Of a DNA stretch of 64,000 bases, positions 37,023 to 48,458 are shown one piece after another. This stretch comes from Paguma larvata. Lineage: Eukaryota; Chordata; Mammalia; Carnivora; Viverridae. The stretch lies in NCBI GenBank assembly GCA_030068075.1, contig CM057825.1:126626739-126690738 (forward strand). The letters are read 5' to 3'. Position 1 is the stretch's first letter. Each line of letters begins with the position of its first letter. The position numbers and the translations under genes were made by a program. The notes below the pieces were generated by a model. The model made no database searches. It was not told where the DNA came from and saw only the letters and a list, made by a program, of their open reading frames with translations.

Positions 37023-37071
37023 GTGTAAATGTGTGTATGTATGTGTATATGTGTATGTATGTGTATGTTGC
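37023..37071 (+). repeat. GT-rich microsatellite (TGTG/TATG)
   Basis: Imperfect alternation of 'tgtgtatgtatgtgtatatg'. Low complexity. Confidence 0.9.
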
Positions 37072-37889
37072 TAATAAGTCTATTAAAAATAAAAAATTCC
37101 AAGTTCCTTAGTGGAACACACTCCTCTAGATATTCTGTCAGTATGACCGTTCAATGTGACAAGGCAGCTGATAATGGAAAAGCAAATAATAGCTGCATTC
37201 AGACCACAAACACCTCCTTGGAAGGAAAATGCATATGTGAGCCAAGAAAGGGCAAAAAGAAGGTCCCTAGAAAAAGAACCTACCCATATTAATGTTTCTG
37301 TGGAGATATACATTAATTCGTTCACCAAATACTGGGAAAGCTACCATATGCCAGGCATTACTCGAAGTGCTAGAGATACAATAGTGAACAGAACAGACAA
37401 GAACTCCTCCAAAGAGTTATATTCCAAAGAAGTAAGGGAGGATAATGACATGGCTCCAAAGGCATTTAATTGTGTTGTACATTCTCTTCTTCTTTCTCAT
37501 GATCTGAACATCCATCTGAATAAATGAGAAATGCGGCAAACCAAAAGCTTCCCTCTTGCCTCAACATGTAGGGTAAAGTGTGAAGCAATGTGTGTGTTAA
37601 TCTAACCTACACTGTCTGAAGCTCTGGATTGCAGGTCACTAATGTGGCTTAAACTCTTAAATACTTGTTTTCATTTCCCTTTGTGGGAAACAATACCTCT
37701 TTCTTCTTCTGGTTGAACCTGGTGTCCTGCCCACTGGCCTTGAGAAAGAAGTGGAGTTGATGTTTTAATCATCACATCTGGCATTAAGTTTCCGTTCATC
37801 CCCTTGGGAACCCCTGAAGCTATTACTCGGCCTAGGGCAATTATCCACTCAGGCCAGAGCTCAAGAGCTAGAGTTTAATGTCAACAGTA
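37072..37889. other. Intergenic DNA
   Basis: The frame at 37156-37527 (123 aa) covers an old repeat remnant ('ccatatgccaggcattactc', 'acaatagtgaacagaacaga') and has no family similarity. Confidence 0.45.
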
Positions 37890-38060
37890 GGGGTGCCTGG
37901 GTGACTTAGTTGGTTAAGCATTTGACTCTTGGTTTTGGTTCAGGTCATGATCTCAGGGTTCATGGGATTGAGCCCCATGTCAGACTCTGTGGTGACAACA
38001 CAGAGTCTGCTTGGGATTCTCTCGCTCCCTCTCTCTCTCTCCCTCTCCAGCTCATGCATG

Positions 38061-38094
<34 letters not shown>

Positions 38095-38116
38095 AAATAA
38101 ACTTTTAAAAAAATAA
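37890..38116 (+). mobile_element. Carnivore SINE (older subtype)
   Basis: Head 'ggggtgcctgggtgacttag', 'gactcttggttttggttcag' as in older carnivore SINE subtypes, a long CT run (38060-38091) and an A-rich tail. Confidence 0.93.
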
Positions 38117-38119
38117 TAG

Positions 38120-38590
38120 AGTGAATGGTAACAAGATTTTTTTACTCTAACTGGTATGTTTGCATAGAAAATACTGCAACTCATGGTTGACTATCATTTA
38201 ATGTATGTGCCTTCTCATCCAAAGGTGACAAGACAGTAACAGTACCACCTCATTTCTTTTATTTTAATAGCTATCAGCTATATTCTTTATGATATAGTGC
38301 TCTATTGGCCAAAATGCCTCAGTCACTATTCCAATACTATACCATAAGGCCAAATCTGATTAGTCAGTCAATCTTGCATTAATAAAGCACAACAGCAAGT
38401 GGATGTTGATTAATTGGTTGTCAAATATCATTTTTAACTAAAAGAAAACAGGACTCCTTAGAAAAATGGCTAATTTTAGAACCTGAGCAAGAAATGTACA
38501 AAATAAGCCTGGGACCTCTTATTGTGCCAGAAAGAAAGCAAGCTTTCAAATACTGATGGGGTCAGTCAACAGGTCATATCAAAAGAAACA
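38120..38590. other. Intergenic DNA
   Basis: No gene. 38505-38560 resembles 29900-29950, suggesting an unnamed repeat. Confidence 0.4.
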
Positions 38591-38591
38591 G

Positions 38592-38806
38592 GGGCGCCTG
38601 GGTGGTTCAGTTGGTTGAGCAGCCGACTTCGGCTCAGATCATGATCTCACAGTCTGTGAGTTCGAGCCCCGCATCAGGCTCCGTGCTGACAGCTCAGAGC
38701 CTGGGGCCTGCTTCAGATTCTGTGTCTACCTCTCTCTCTGCCCTTCCCCTGCTCATATTCTGTCTCTTTGTCTCTCAAAAATAAATAAACGTTAAAAAAA
38801 AAAAGA
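38592..38806 (+). mobile_element. Carnivore SINE
   Basis: Head 'ggggcgcctgggtggttcag', canonical body, tail 'aaaaataaataaacgtt' and A-run. Flanks 'aaaagaaacag' and 'aagaaagaaatag'. Confidence 0.96.
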
Positions 38807-39084
38807 AAGAAAGAAATAGAAGCCAGCCTGAAGGGGCTCCCATGAATCACTCTGGGACAATTCAAGCTATAAAAAAATTACTTCATTAGATTGAAACACT
38901 ATGTGTGTGTGTATGTGTGTGTGTATACATGAACATACATAATTATATATTTCAGTTTATAATCTTACTTCAAAAATGTATTAGTCAAAAAAATTCATTA
39001 GTCATTATTACAAGAGCCCCAACTCATGATAATGGAAATTGATGACAATAACAAAGAGAAAGAATCAAGCATTAAAATAATACA

Positions 39085-39260
39085 CAACCCAAGGCAACTA
39101 CTTAGCCTCTCAGAGTTCCAGTTTCCTCGTTTGTAAAATAGTACATGTACTGCCTACTTCATAGGCTTTTTGTGAGGATTACCTGAAATAATAACATATG
39201 GGATCTCAAGAAATAATAAAGTACTATATGCATGCAAAGGATAGCTGTTATTACTATGTG
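39085..39260 (+). repeat. MIR
   Basis: 'caactacttagcctctcaga', 'agtttcctcgtttgtaaaat', 'gaggattacctgaaataata' follow the MIR order. Confidence 0.75.
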
Positions 39261-39324
39261 GATAGTTTCCAAGCAAAACAGGTATCTAAGGGTTTTTAGA
39301 TTCCTAACTTCTGGATTCTTATAC

Positions 39325-39717
39325 TTATTCAGCCCCGAGGAGTGATTCAACATTCTCAGCCTCTGATCCAATCAGTTTACCTAGGGGGTTAAGCATATAT
39401 TGTCTATTCTGATATAATCTCCCCCTTAAAACCCATGCTGGATTATAATTACTACCTCTCACTTGCCAGGGATGAAGTATGTTCCCTAAAGGCCTAGCTA
39501 ACGGTCCAAGCTGAATGTCCATATACTCCCTGAGGTCTCCAGGATAACAAGGTCCCTCGTGGTTGTCATCACTGGTTGAAATCTTGGCCCTTCCAAAGGA
39601 ACCATTAGAGGGCTGGTGGCAATTTAACAGTGGTGGCTTGTTATCTTGCCTTCCTTGCTTAGGTAAAAGGCTCCCATAGGACACTTGTGCAACCAAGTAA
39701 GAAAGCATAGAATACAT
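39325..39717 (-). other. Unassigned 130-codon open frame, minus strand
   Basis: Open for 130 codons on the minus strand. The translation is fairly balanced (pieces such as DNHEGPCYPGDLREYMD and LGPLARPLGNILHPWQV), but I recognise no family and see no splice or promoter context. It could be a decayed mobile-element frame or chance. Not claimed as a gene. Confidence 0.2.
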
Positions 39718-39994
39718 ATTGCCCCTTGTAGGAAGGAGAATTCAGCTCTTACAATCTAAACAAAGCATTCAAAGACCTCAGAGATGCTCAAAGAGACAAA
39801 TGGATCCCAAGTGAACATGGTTGGATGACTGTGCCCCAAATTTTGAATGAAAGCAGTAAAGAGAGAAAATATCTGAGAAGCGGAATTCAGGAGCGAGTTG
39901 TCTAGGAAATAATGATTATTTTTCATGACATCCTTGAGAGAGAATACGGAGTACTGTCTCCCAGCCCCAGCTCCTGGCCCTGAGATTGGTGTGT

Positions 39995-40345
39995 AGAAAA
40001 ACATTTAATAAGTGAAGCAGATATCTAGGATCATCTGCAGAGCAACCAACTTTTTAGAATAGCCTATCTCCTCAACTATATGACTATCGTGACAGCATCC
40101 ATGTGGAGAAACCTAGAAAACACTACCTCAGCCAGGTGATCAAGGTTAACATCATCAGTGACAGGTCAAGTTAATAGCAGACACCCTTGATATGGCGCAA
40201 TAAGAATGGCACTTCACTGCTGTGATCTTCTTCCACAACAGCAGCGACCCCAGTCTACCCAGGGAAAAAACATTCCCTGGAACTCTCTGTATTGTCTTTG
40301 CAAGTGTTCTGTAAATTAAAACTATCCTAAAATAAAAATTATTAT
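39995..40345 (+). mobile_element. Old L1-like 3' end
   Basis: 'agaaaacactacctcagcca', 'aagaatggcacttcactgct' and the end 'tctgtaaattaaaactatcc taaaataaaaatt' resemble the 3' end of an ancient L1 subfamily. Confidence 0.5.
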
Positions 40346-40349
40346 TAAA

Positions 40350-43085
40350 ATTATATTCAAGGAAATAGCATAAAGAATGGATTCAATCTCTTTTTTGATA
40401 AGAACTGTGTGAAAATCATTGTGGAAGGGGAAATGATAGTGGCTATCACTAATATGATACCAAGGTTTGAGAAGTTGTGCAGTGCCCAACCCAATCAGGA
40501 AATAATTGTGGTTATAGAAGTATGAAATAAAATATTTTTCTTTTAAAAAAGGAAATGAGGAAATGAAAATAAATACAAAATAGGGTAGAAAAGCTAGATC
40601 AAAAACCAAAGTGAGATGAGTATATCAAATGCATGCTACAGAGACCCATGGGATCCATTTGCCAGAAGTGTGCCAGAAATTTGACTAGAACTTTCCTCCA
40701 TCCAGCTGAAAGAGGGAAAGAGGCATGATTGGGCACATGTAGTGTCTATATGACAAATATAGACCAGGTGCCTAGAAAAAAAATCCCTCTTTTTCCTGAT
40801 ATTTAGGTCAGAGAGAAAGTTTTCGCCTGCATCTTCCTGTGAACATCATATTTATCACTCCTATACTAAATTCAGCAATGAATTTCTCTTTGGTTCATTT
40901 CTGTGCCCAAGGCAAAATAGCATTTCAGCAATACACAGTTTGATAATAGCAAATTCTATGAATATTTAGAAGCAGACACATAACTGGAACACAGCCACTA
41001 AGTCCAGATAGTCCACTGAGGTGGGAGTTGGACTGGCATCCTCTTAAGAAAGTCAAGGAGACTGACAAGGACCATATCAACTCTACATAGAGACAGACCT
41101 AGAGGCGGTGGGCAAATAATTACTGGACACTACAATATTTCAGGCTATGCACTAGGAATAAAGGTGTCACGGATGAATAAGACATGGCACCTGTCCTGGA
41201 GGGCATTACATTCTGGGGAAGAGGTATTTAAAGAAGACAGTCACCAAAGTGTTGCATGTGTCATGTGACAAGCTCAAAGAGGGAGTAGCTGATTATACCC
41301 TAGTGGTGGTAAGGAAGGTGATTGTGAGAAAAGAAATGTTTTTTTCCAAAGAAGAGGTATTTAGAATACCCTGATGATGTTGTAGTGGATCTATAAGAAG
41401 TGAAGATTTGGGGGCACACGGGAGTTGGGGGTGTCCCAGAAGTGAAATAGAAATTTTGGTTGACTTCTAACCTTGTTTCTAGACCGCATGAAACTGGAAG
41501 GAACCAAAACTATACTAGTCAATTACTTTTTTGATTGTAAGTAACAGAATCCCAATCTATATTGCTTGAGGGGAGAAAAGGATTTGCCGGCTTGGTGAAT
41601 CAAGAATGTATTGATCAGCCAAACCATGGAAGATCCAAGTATAGCTGGGCCTTCTCCATGTTGTGGTCCCTTTCTGAGATGTATGCTGGCTCTCCTTCCC
41701 ACCTACTCATAGTCTTGCCACCTTCCAAAGCCCAATTCAAGCTTCATCTCCTCTAGGAACCTCTCTATACACACACCCCACCCAGGGGGATGGAATGTGC
41801 AAGGGAGGAGGATGCCACCTCCTAATGAGCACTATTATTGGTTGAACCAGTGCTGTTTGCCAGGTGCTGTGCCAGGTGCTATCATCCTCTTATATCATGC
41901 CCACCCAGATAAGCTAGGGTAATCACCCCATCTCAAGATCCTTAACACCTGCAAAGTCCCTTTTGCTGTATAAGGTAACATACAGTTTCTGGGGGTTAGG
42001 ACATGGATATCTTCAGAGGGCCTTTATTCAGTCTACCACCCTGGGATTTCATTCATTAAAGGACCAAGGAGCCCTGTTGATGTCTGAGTCCATGAGAGAT
42101 ACTCTTCTTGGTATCATGTGGGGTACTAATGAACTCTGAAGGTGAAAAATGTCATCGTTTGATCATTGTCATCAACACGCACGTTTAGCCACAGACTTCA
42201 TGAAACCCAATCTCTGTTGCCAGCAACTGACATCCACAAAGGTACAAGCAGGCAAAGTTTATATTCAAACCAGTCAGTAACATTCTCTCAAAATTATTTC
42301 CAAGTGAGATAATGTCAGGACAGTCGCCTAATAGTGAGTTGAGACTTTAGATGTGATTCCTTTAGCTGTCCTTTTCCAGGTTTGCCAAGCTACATCTAGC
42401 TATATCACAATTGTCATGCATGCCAATATTTTAGACTGTTTGAAAATCTTGCCATGAGGCTCTGACAATAGGTCATTTGAGCAGTATAGATCTTGATATC
42501 ATCAGCTCCGGGGACAGGAATAATCTGCTAATGTGCTGGGGGTTAGCACTGAATCATAAAGGGAAGTTGCTCCTGCATTTCCTCTCTCCCCTCCTAGCTA
42601 TGTCTTATAAGCTGCTGTCTCTTTAACCACAGGTTGTCCAGAGAAACATTAAGTCTCCTCCCAAGGGATTATGATCCTCCCAATTGTGCACCAGAGTCTC
42701 AGGACTACAATGGCATAGATGCCACCAACAGAAAAGAAGGAAGGAACCAATTTTCTGGCTAATGCAGAGCTGAGCCTTTGTGAAGGAGCCGAAGGCCTTT
42801 TGGAAGAATAATACCATCTTCCGGTAAGGGAAAAAATACATGTGGTAACATGGAATTGACTAATAACGAGAACTTGTGAAAGTGTGTTTAAATGTATAGA
42901 ACAGCAGTAAGAGAAATCACATTGCCTTGCCGTAATTGGATAAGTGTTGATTCAACACTGAATAAAAGTCTCTTTGATGGGAAAATTGACTCTTCTACTT
43001 TACAAAGATTGATAGAAATATAGCAAATATTTATGATAGCATTTCCTTGCATTGCCTTTGGAGACAAGAAATCCAGGCTAGAATT
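40350..43085. other. Intergenic DNA, no gene
   Basis: 41100-41340 has old-repeat character ('aataagacatggcacctgtc'); 41510-41760 resembles another ancient repeat. The short frames (41562-41756, 42623-42841) have no recognised similarity. Confidence 0.4.
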
Positions 43086-43089
43086 GGTG

Positions 43090-43265
43090 CTGCTCACTAG
43101 ATGAATGGCTTTTGGTAAATTATTTACCTCTCAGTCCCTTGGTCACTTTATATGTAAAACAAAATGCCTGCCTCCTAGGGGTATTAAGAGAATTAAACAA
43201 GATAGTGCATAAAAATACTTCGTAGTGCTGAGTGCATACCAATTGCCCAAACATCTTTTCACTGT
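43090..43265 (+). repeat. MIR
   Basis: 'aaattatttacctctcagtc', 'gcctgcctcctaggggtatt', 'aagagaattaaacaagatag' in MIR order. Confidence 0.7.
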
Positions 43266-43269
43266 AAAG

Positions 43270-44330
43270 TTTCCCTTAACACATTGGAAATCACTAGGGC
43301 TTCAAAAAATCATCTATTTCAAATCTCTCACTTTTACAGATATCTTCTGCAAATATTTTGTTAAACATGTGTATGTACAGATTTCTACGTAGATAATGTC
43401 TTGACCTAAAAAAGTCAGTGATTCTCAGATTTGACCCTGGAATCATATGGACTTCCCACAGGTTCCAAAGCCAGGAAACAGCTGTCTTCAATGTAAAATG
43501 GCGGCTCCTCAGAGATTCGTGATCTCTTTAAAGGCCTATCCATATAAATCTCAGAAAAATCAAAAGCGGACCAAAGAGACAGAAAGAAGAAATGTTACTG
43601 GCAAAAAAGTTTTACAGTTTAACTGAAAAATCCTACTCTGTGATATCTTGATTTGTATTTTATTAGTAATGATTGTGTTTGCTTATGGAAGACCTACTTC
43701 ACTAATTATGCACATAACATGGGTTATGCTTAAGTGTATATTCAGATCAAATCTGTTTTATGATATTTAGTTTTAGATTTGTTGGTATGTTAGTTTGGTT
43801 TGGCAAATTTATCTGTAGAGGTATGGGAAATCAGAACAATTCATGAAAAATCATCATTTTTCAATTTGGAGAAGATGAAGGAGACTTGCATTAAAAACTA
43901 TCTACTCTATTATCTGCACTATTCTTAGGAAGCAAAAATGTTACAAGTATCTCATGTCTTGAGAATCTTTCCAATTCATCATTAAACTGGGACCAAGAAA
44001 GGTCAAAATGATGGAAATGAAGGCTAGAATGCTTCAGACTGATGGGGGCTCTCTGTTCAGCCCCAAGAGCCTGGAGCACAGTGACAGGACATTAAGAGAG
44101 GCAAAATAAGCCACCAGAATATTGGTGGTTCCAAACCAATAGCTTTTCTAGTTTTTTTTTTGGTTTTCATTTTTTTGTTTTGGGTTTTTTTTTTATATAT
44201 ATCAAACAGCTAAAGCCTTCTGCCATTAACAATTTTGAACTTTGATTCATAATGTGAAACATTTACTGACTCCTGGCCACCCACCATATTCAAAAGGAAT
44301 ATGTGCTAAGGTGCTCGCTTTAACCCCACA
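43270..44330. other. Intergenic DNA
   Basis: Nothing recognisable except T-rich runs at 44150-44200. Frames at 43294-44079 have no similarity. Confidence 0.4.
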
Positions 44331-44334
44331 GCCA

Positions 44335-44548
44335 GGGGCACCTGGGTGGCTCAGTCGGTTAAGTGTCTGGCTTTGGCTCAGGTCATGATGTCATGGCTGG
44401 GGAGTTCGAGCCCCGTGTCAGGCTCTGTGCTGACAGCTTAGAGCCTGGAGCCTGCTTCGGATTCTGTGTCTCCCTCTCTCTCTCTGCTCCTCCCCCACTG
44501 ATGCCCTGTCTCTCACTCTCTCTCTCAAAAATAAACATTAAAAAAAAA
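44335..44548 (+). mobile_element. Carnivore SINE
   Basis: Head 'ggggcacctgggtggctcag', canonical body. Duplications 'ttaaccccacagccag' and 'tttaccccacagctag' flank it. Confidence 0.96.
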
Positions 44549-44689
44549 TAATTTTACCCCACAGCTAGCCAGTGAAGAAGATAGTCCCATTACTCTCATT
44601 GCACAAATGAAATGAAACTTGGAAATACTAAGCAATTTGGCAAAGAGCATCCAGGGAGACAAGTGTGGGTTCAAGCATGGGTGTGGTAT

Positions 44690-44727
44690 ATGCGTGTATG
44701 TGCGTGTGCATGTGTGTGTGTGTGTTT
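44690..44727 (+). repeat. GT microsatellite
   Basis: 'gtgtatgtgcgtgtgcatgt' followed by pure GT units. Confidence 0.9.
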
Positions 44728-45184
44728 AGGAGAGAAATGGGGTCTCACTTACAGCAAAATGCTAAATCATAAACATGGCCCCCAACACTCTCCTTCTCCT
44801 TGCTCTTCTCTACTCTTGTTACCGCCACCACACTTGCCCAGGTGATCCCTCTTCTGTCTTCCTTGACATAATGGAGAGTTTAATACCAATGGTATTGGCA
44901 TAATTAGCTCTTCCTGGGATACAGTAAATTGCATTTGCACCAAATGGGCTTTTTGCTTCTCCAGATGTCACTCTGAACAGCAAAAACAGCTTGGCAACAA
45001 CAATAAACGGATAGTACAACCTGCACCCTTTGTTCTACTGTTTATGTTATCACCATGTGGCAGACTCAGGCACCCTTTGCACCTGCAGATTTTTCCACTC
45101 CATACAAGGCAACTAAGTAAAACTGAAAGGCAATATTCATCAGCAAGAAACCTTGATTGAAGAAGGCAGCACAAAGGAGGCTGA

Positions 45185-45435
45185 ATAGCAAAGAGGCTGA
45201 GTACACAAGCTCTGAGGTCAGACCATACAGGTCCAAACTTGGCCTCTGCCACTATGAGATGGATGACCTTGGGCACATTACTTAAGTCTACATGAGTCTC
45301 AGTTTCCCCATCTGTAAAATGGAGATGATAATGACACCAGCCTCAAAAGCTTGTCATGAATGCTGAATGATATCATGAATGCAAAATGCCTGGTCTACAG
45401 CAAGCACTTAATAAAAATTGGCTTCTGTTATTGAA
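45185..45435 (+). repeat. MIR, nearly complete
   Basis: 'aggtcagaccatacaggtcc', 'ttgggcacattacttaagtc', 'tcagtttccccatctgtaaa', 'agcacttaataaaaattggc' cover nearly the whole MIR consensus. Confidence 0.85.
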
Positions 45436-45779
45436 GATGGCTCTGTAAGTCATGTTAAGTACCCAGGATGCAATGCATAGCCTCTACTCCCACCATGTAG
45501 GCAGGTTACAGAGACTAGTACATATACTGAAAACAACAATTAATAATATAAGGTAGAAAACTGTCATGTGAGGAATATTGATGCATATTATGGAAATTCA
45601 AAGGAAGAAATAACAGTATTATTTTAAAAAGTTAAATTATAGATGGCAGTGGGGAGGTGACTTTACCAATGTCACAAAGCTAATTTTGAAAGAGTTTGGA
45701 GTAAAGTCCAGGTCTCCTGATTCATAAAGTAAAATTATTTCATTAACCTATGCCACCATAGTATTAATGAAAATAATCT

Positions 45780-45995
45780 TAACAAAAAGGATTAGTTAAC
45801 ACTTTGAAGAGACTTTTTACATGCTGGGCATTTTACACATATTATCTTATCAAATCCTCATAATCATCCTAGGAGAGAGGTATTATATTCCTCCCCCTCC
45901 TCCATTTTATAGATGAGAAAATGCTTGTGCAGAAAGGGTAAGTGATTTGCCCAAAGTCCTGCTATCAGAAAGTTGCTGAGCCAGGACTTAAATCA
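45780..45995 (+). repeat. Ancient MIR/L2-type repeat
   Basis: 'attatcttatcaaatcctca', 'ccattttatagatgagaaaa', 'agtgatttgcccaaagtcct' match a common old mammalian repeat. Confidence 0.6.
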
Positions 45996-46502
45996 AGGTT
46001 TCTAAACAATTATAATGAAGGACTGAGGGGAGACGAAAGCAGGGAAGCCAGAAGAAAGGGGAATGACAAACTAAATCTTAGAACTAGAAATAGGCATTCA
46101 TTCAAAGTGGGTGGACTGCTTTTACTAGAAGAGGAAATTCAAGCGGAGGAGTTACCAAATACAGTTAGAATAGAGTACGAGGCAGAGAGAAGCAGGGCTT
46201 GAATATCCCTTGAGGCAGCAAAATACTGTTTGTCTTTTGGTTGGTTGGGGGAGAAGATGGGGACAAAAAAATGGAAGCTTGACAATTCTATAGTTGTCAG
46301 CTTTGTTTTGTTTTGTTCAAGAATAATCTGATCACAGACAGAACGAAGAGGAGAGGTCAGTGGCAGGGAGACTAGTCCATGGCTGACTGCCACAGCCCTG
46401 AAGAAGGATGGGTGTTTTTCAAGTGTTCCTCAACTCCCTGGGGGACACACAGCCACACAGCATTCAGAGAGACTAACGCTCTCCACCCATCTCTCCCCAC
46501 AG
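45996..46502 (+). other. Region upstream of ACSM4 first coding exon
   Basis: Holds the polypyrimidine tract and acceptor (46485-46502) for the first coding exon. No TATA box, CpG island or clear noncoding exon seen, so the promoter is not located. Confidence 0.4.
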
Positions 46503-46753
46503 GCTGCAGAACTTCCATATTCCTGTTAGGTGACAACAGCCTTTTGGAAATCATGGTGATTTTTTCCCGCTATCAGATGTTCAGATTCATCTGGCTTGCC
46601 AAGCCAGCTGGCCGGTACCTTCACAAAGATCACCAGCTTTGGATGCCTCTGACTCTTGCTGACTTTGAAGCCATAAATCGCTGTGAGAGATCATTGCCTA
46701 AAAACTTTAACTTTGCTGGGAATGTGCTGGACCAGTGGTCTCAAAAAGAGAAG
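46503..46753 (+). CDS. ACSM4: ACSM4 first coding exon (with 5' UTR part)
   Basis: Acceptor 'ctctccccacag' ends at 46502 and donor 'gagaag|gtatga' follows 46753. The ATG at 46553 opens [15 protein letters not shown], matching the expected ACSM4 start; 67 codons follow and end in QKEK at phase 0. Positions 46503-46552 would be 5' UTR, implying at least one upstream noncoding exon that I could not locate. The frame stays open upstream to an ATG at 46379, but that part lies before the acceptor and shows no family similarity. The Arg/aromatic-rich N-terminus is consistent with mitochondrial import. Confidence 0.9.
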
Positions 46754-48408
46754 GTATGACACAATAGGCTTCCGTTAGATGCTTGGTATCCACCTATGTC
46801 TCAGCCTTCCATTTCCTTGTTCTATGGTCCATTTGCCACTCTGACTTCACTCATCCCTCTTGGTCTCCTCTGTTTGTTTTCCACTTGCCCTCCTCTCTCC
46901 CCAGGGAAGATCTTTGATCTTCCAGACTCCACATGCTCTCTTTCTCTGGATCTTCCTCAGACCCTCTCATGGTAGTTTCATTTTCTCTTTTCTTTCATTT
47001 CCTTCAGCAGCTCTTTGCTCTCCATTCATCTGTTCAGGCTGGTCACAGATTTATGGAAAAAGCAGTGATTTGAGCTTTTATAATAATCAGGGTTTATAAT
47101 AGTCATCACTGGAGTAATTAGGAGAGAACAAGAGATTGAGAAGAATAAAGCAAAAAGCCTTGAAGTATTGGCAGTGTAGCCTCAAGTCAAGGTCCCTGCT
47201 TACTGACCTAACGCACACCAGGCACCAAGCTAAACACTTACCTGTCAGTGCTTACCAAAATTCACCGCAAGAACCTGTGCCTCAAAAGATGCAGATACTA
47301 CACGGTATTAAATAACACTGAATCAATCTTTCCTATTAAATTAAAGGGAAAGTCTTCCTTTAAATCCATTACATCTTTAACAGCCCTTAAGAGTTTAGCA
47401 CTTGCTAAACTCTCTTTTGAATAGAAAGAGCAGGTAGAAGTTGAATATCTCTGGACAAAATTAAGGGCATATTTTATTTTCAATATATTTATTTTTCAGT
47501 AACCTATTTTTAGCAAGCAGTACTGATTTTCCAATTATGGTGGTAACCAAACACATTTTCCTTCTTAAGTAAATGTATACAAGTAAAAGGGAGTGAATGT
47601 AAAGAAAAATACAAAGAATAATAGCACAGGTGTAGACAGATCGGACAAAAGCAGTGATACTCAAATGACTAAAGATTAAGAAATACTGACCTATATTATT
47701 TCACCAAATCCCCATCACCATGCTGGGGGATTGCAAATAAGGAAGTTAACCTCATAGACGTTAAGCTCCTTATCCAAGGTCACCAGTCCCAAGAGTACAT
47801 ACATGAGTCAGACCCTGATCTTAAACCCATAGGTAGGGACTATAATACAATATAATGCAGTCATCTGGCATCTGAGCACAATGCTGCGGGAACACAGAGA
47901 AGTTAGAAAGGAGAAGAGGAGGCTGAGAAAGCCTTCATAGAGGAAGTGAAATTAAAATTAACTTTTGGAATATTTTCCAACCAGAGAAGGTAAAAAAAAA
48001 GTTTCAGGTAAGAGAAGAAAAGAGGGGTAATTTTTTTTTTCCCCAGGTAAAACACAAAGTGAAGAGGTTTTTCAGTATAGATAGTGTACTTTGTAGAATC
48101 ATATTAGAGTTTCCTCCAGGAATCCATCAGTTGATGAGCCTCTCCCAAAGGCCCCCAATCCTGTTTTTTGTTACCTATGAAAACCATTCCTCAGCCTTTT
48201 GGGTTAAAAAAAGATGTTTGGGTACCTGGGTGATTCAGCTGGTTAAGCATCTGCCTCTTGGTTTCAGCTCAGGTCATGATCTCAGGGTCGTGAGATTGAG
48301 CCCCAGATCGGTCTCCGTGCTGAGTATCGAATCTGCTTAAGATTTTCTCTCTCCCTCTCTGTCCCTTCCCCCAGTCACATGGGCACATGTGCGCACTCTC
48401 TCTCTCTC

Positions 48409-48458
<50 letters not shown>

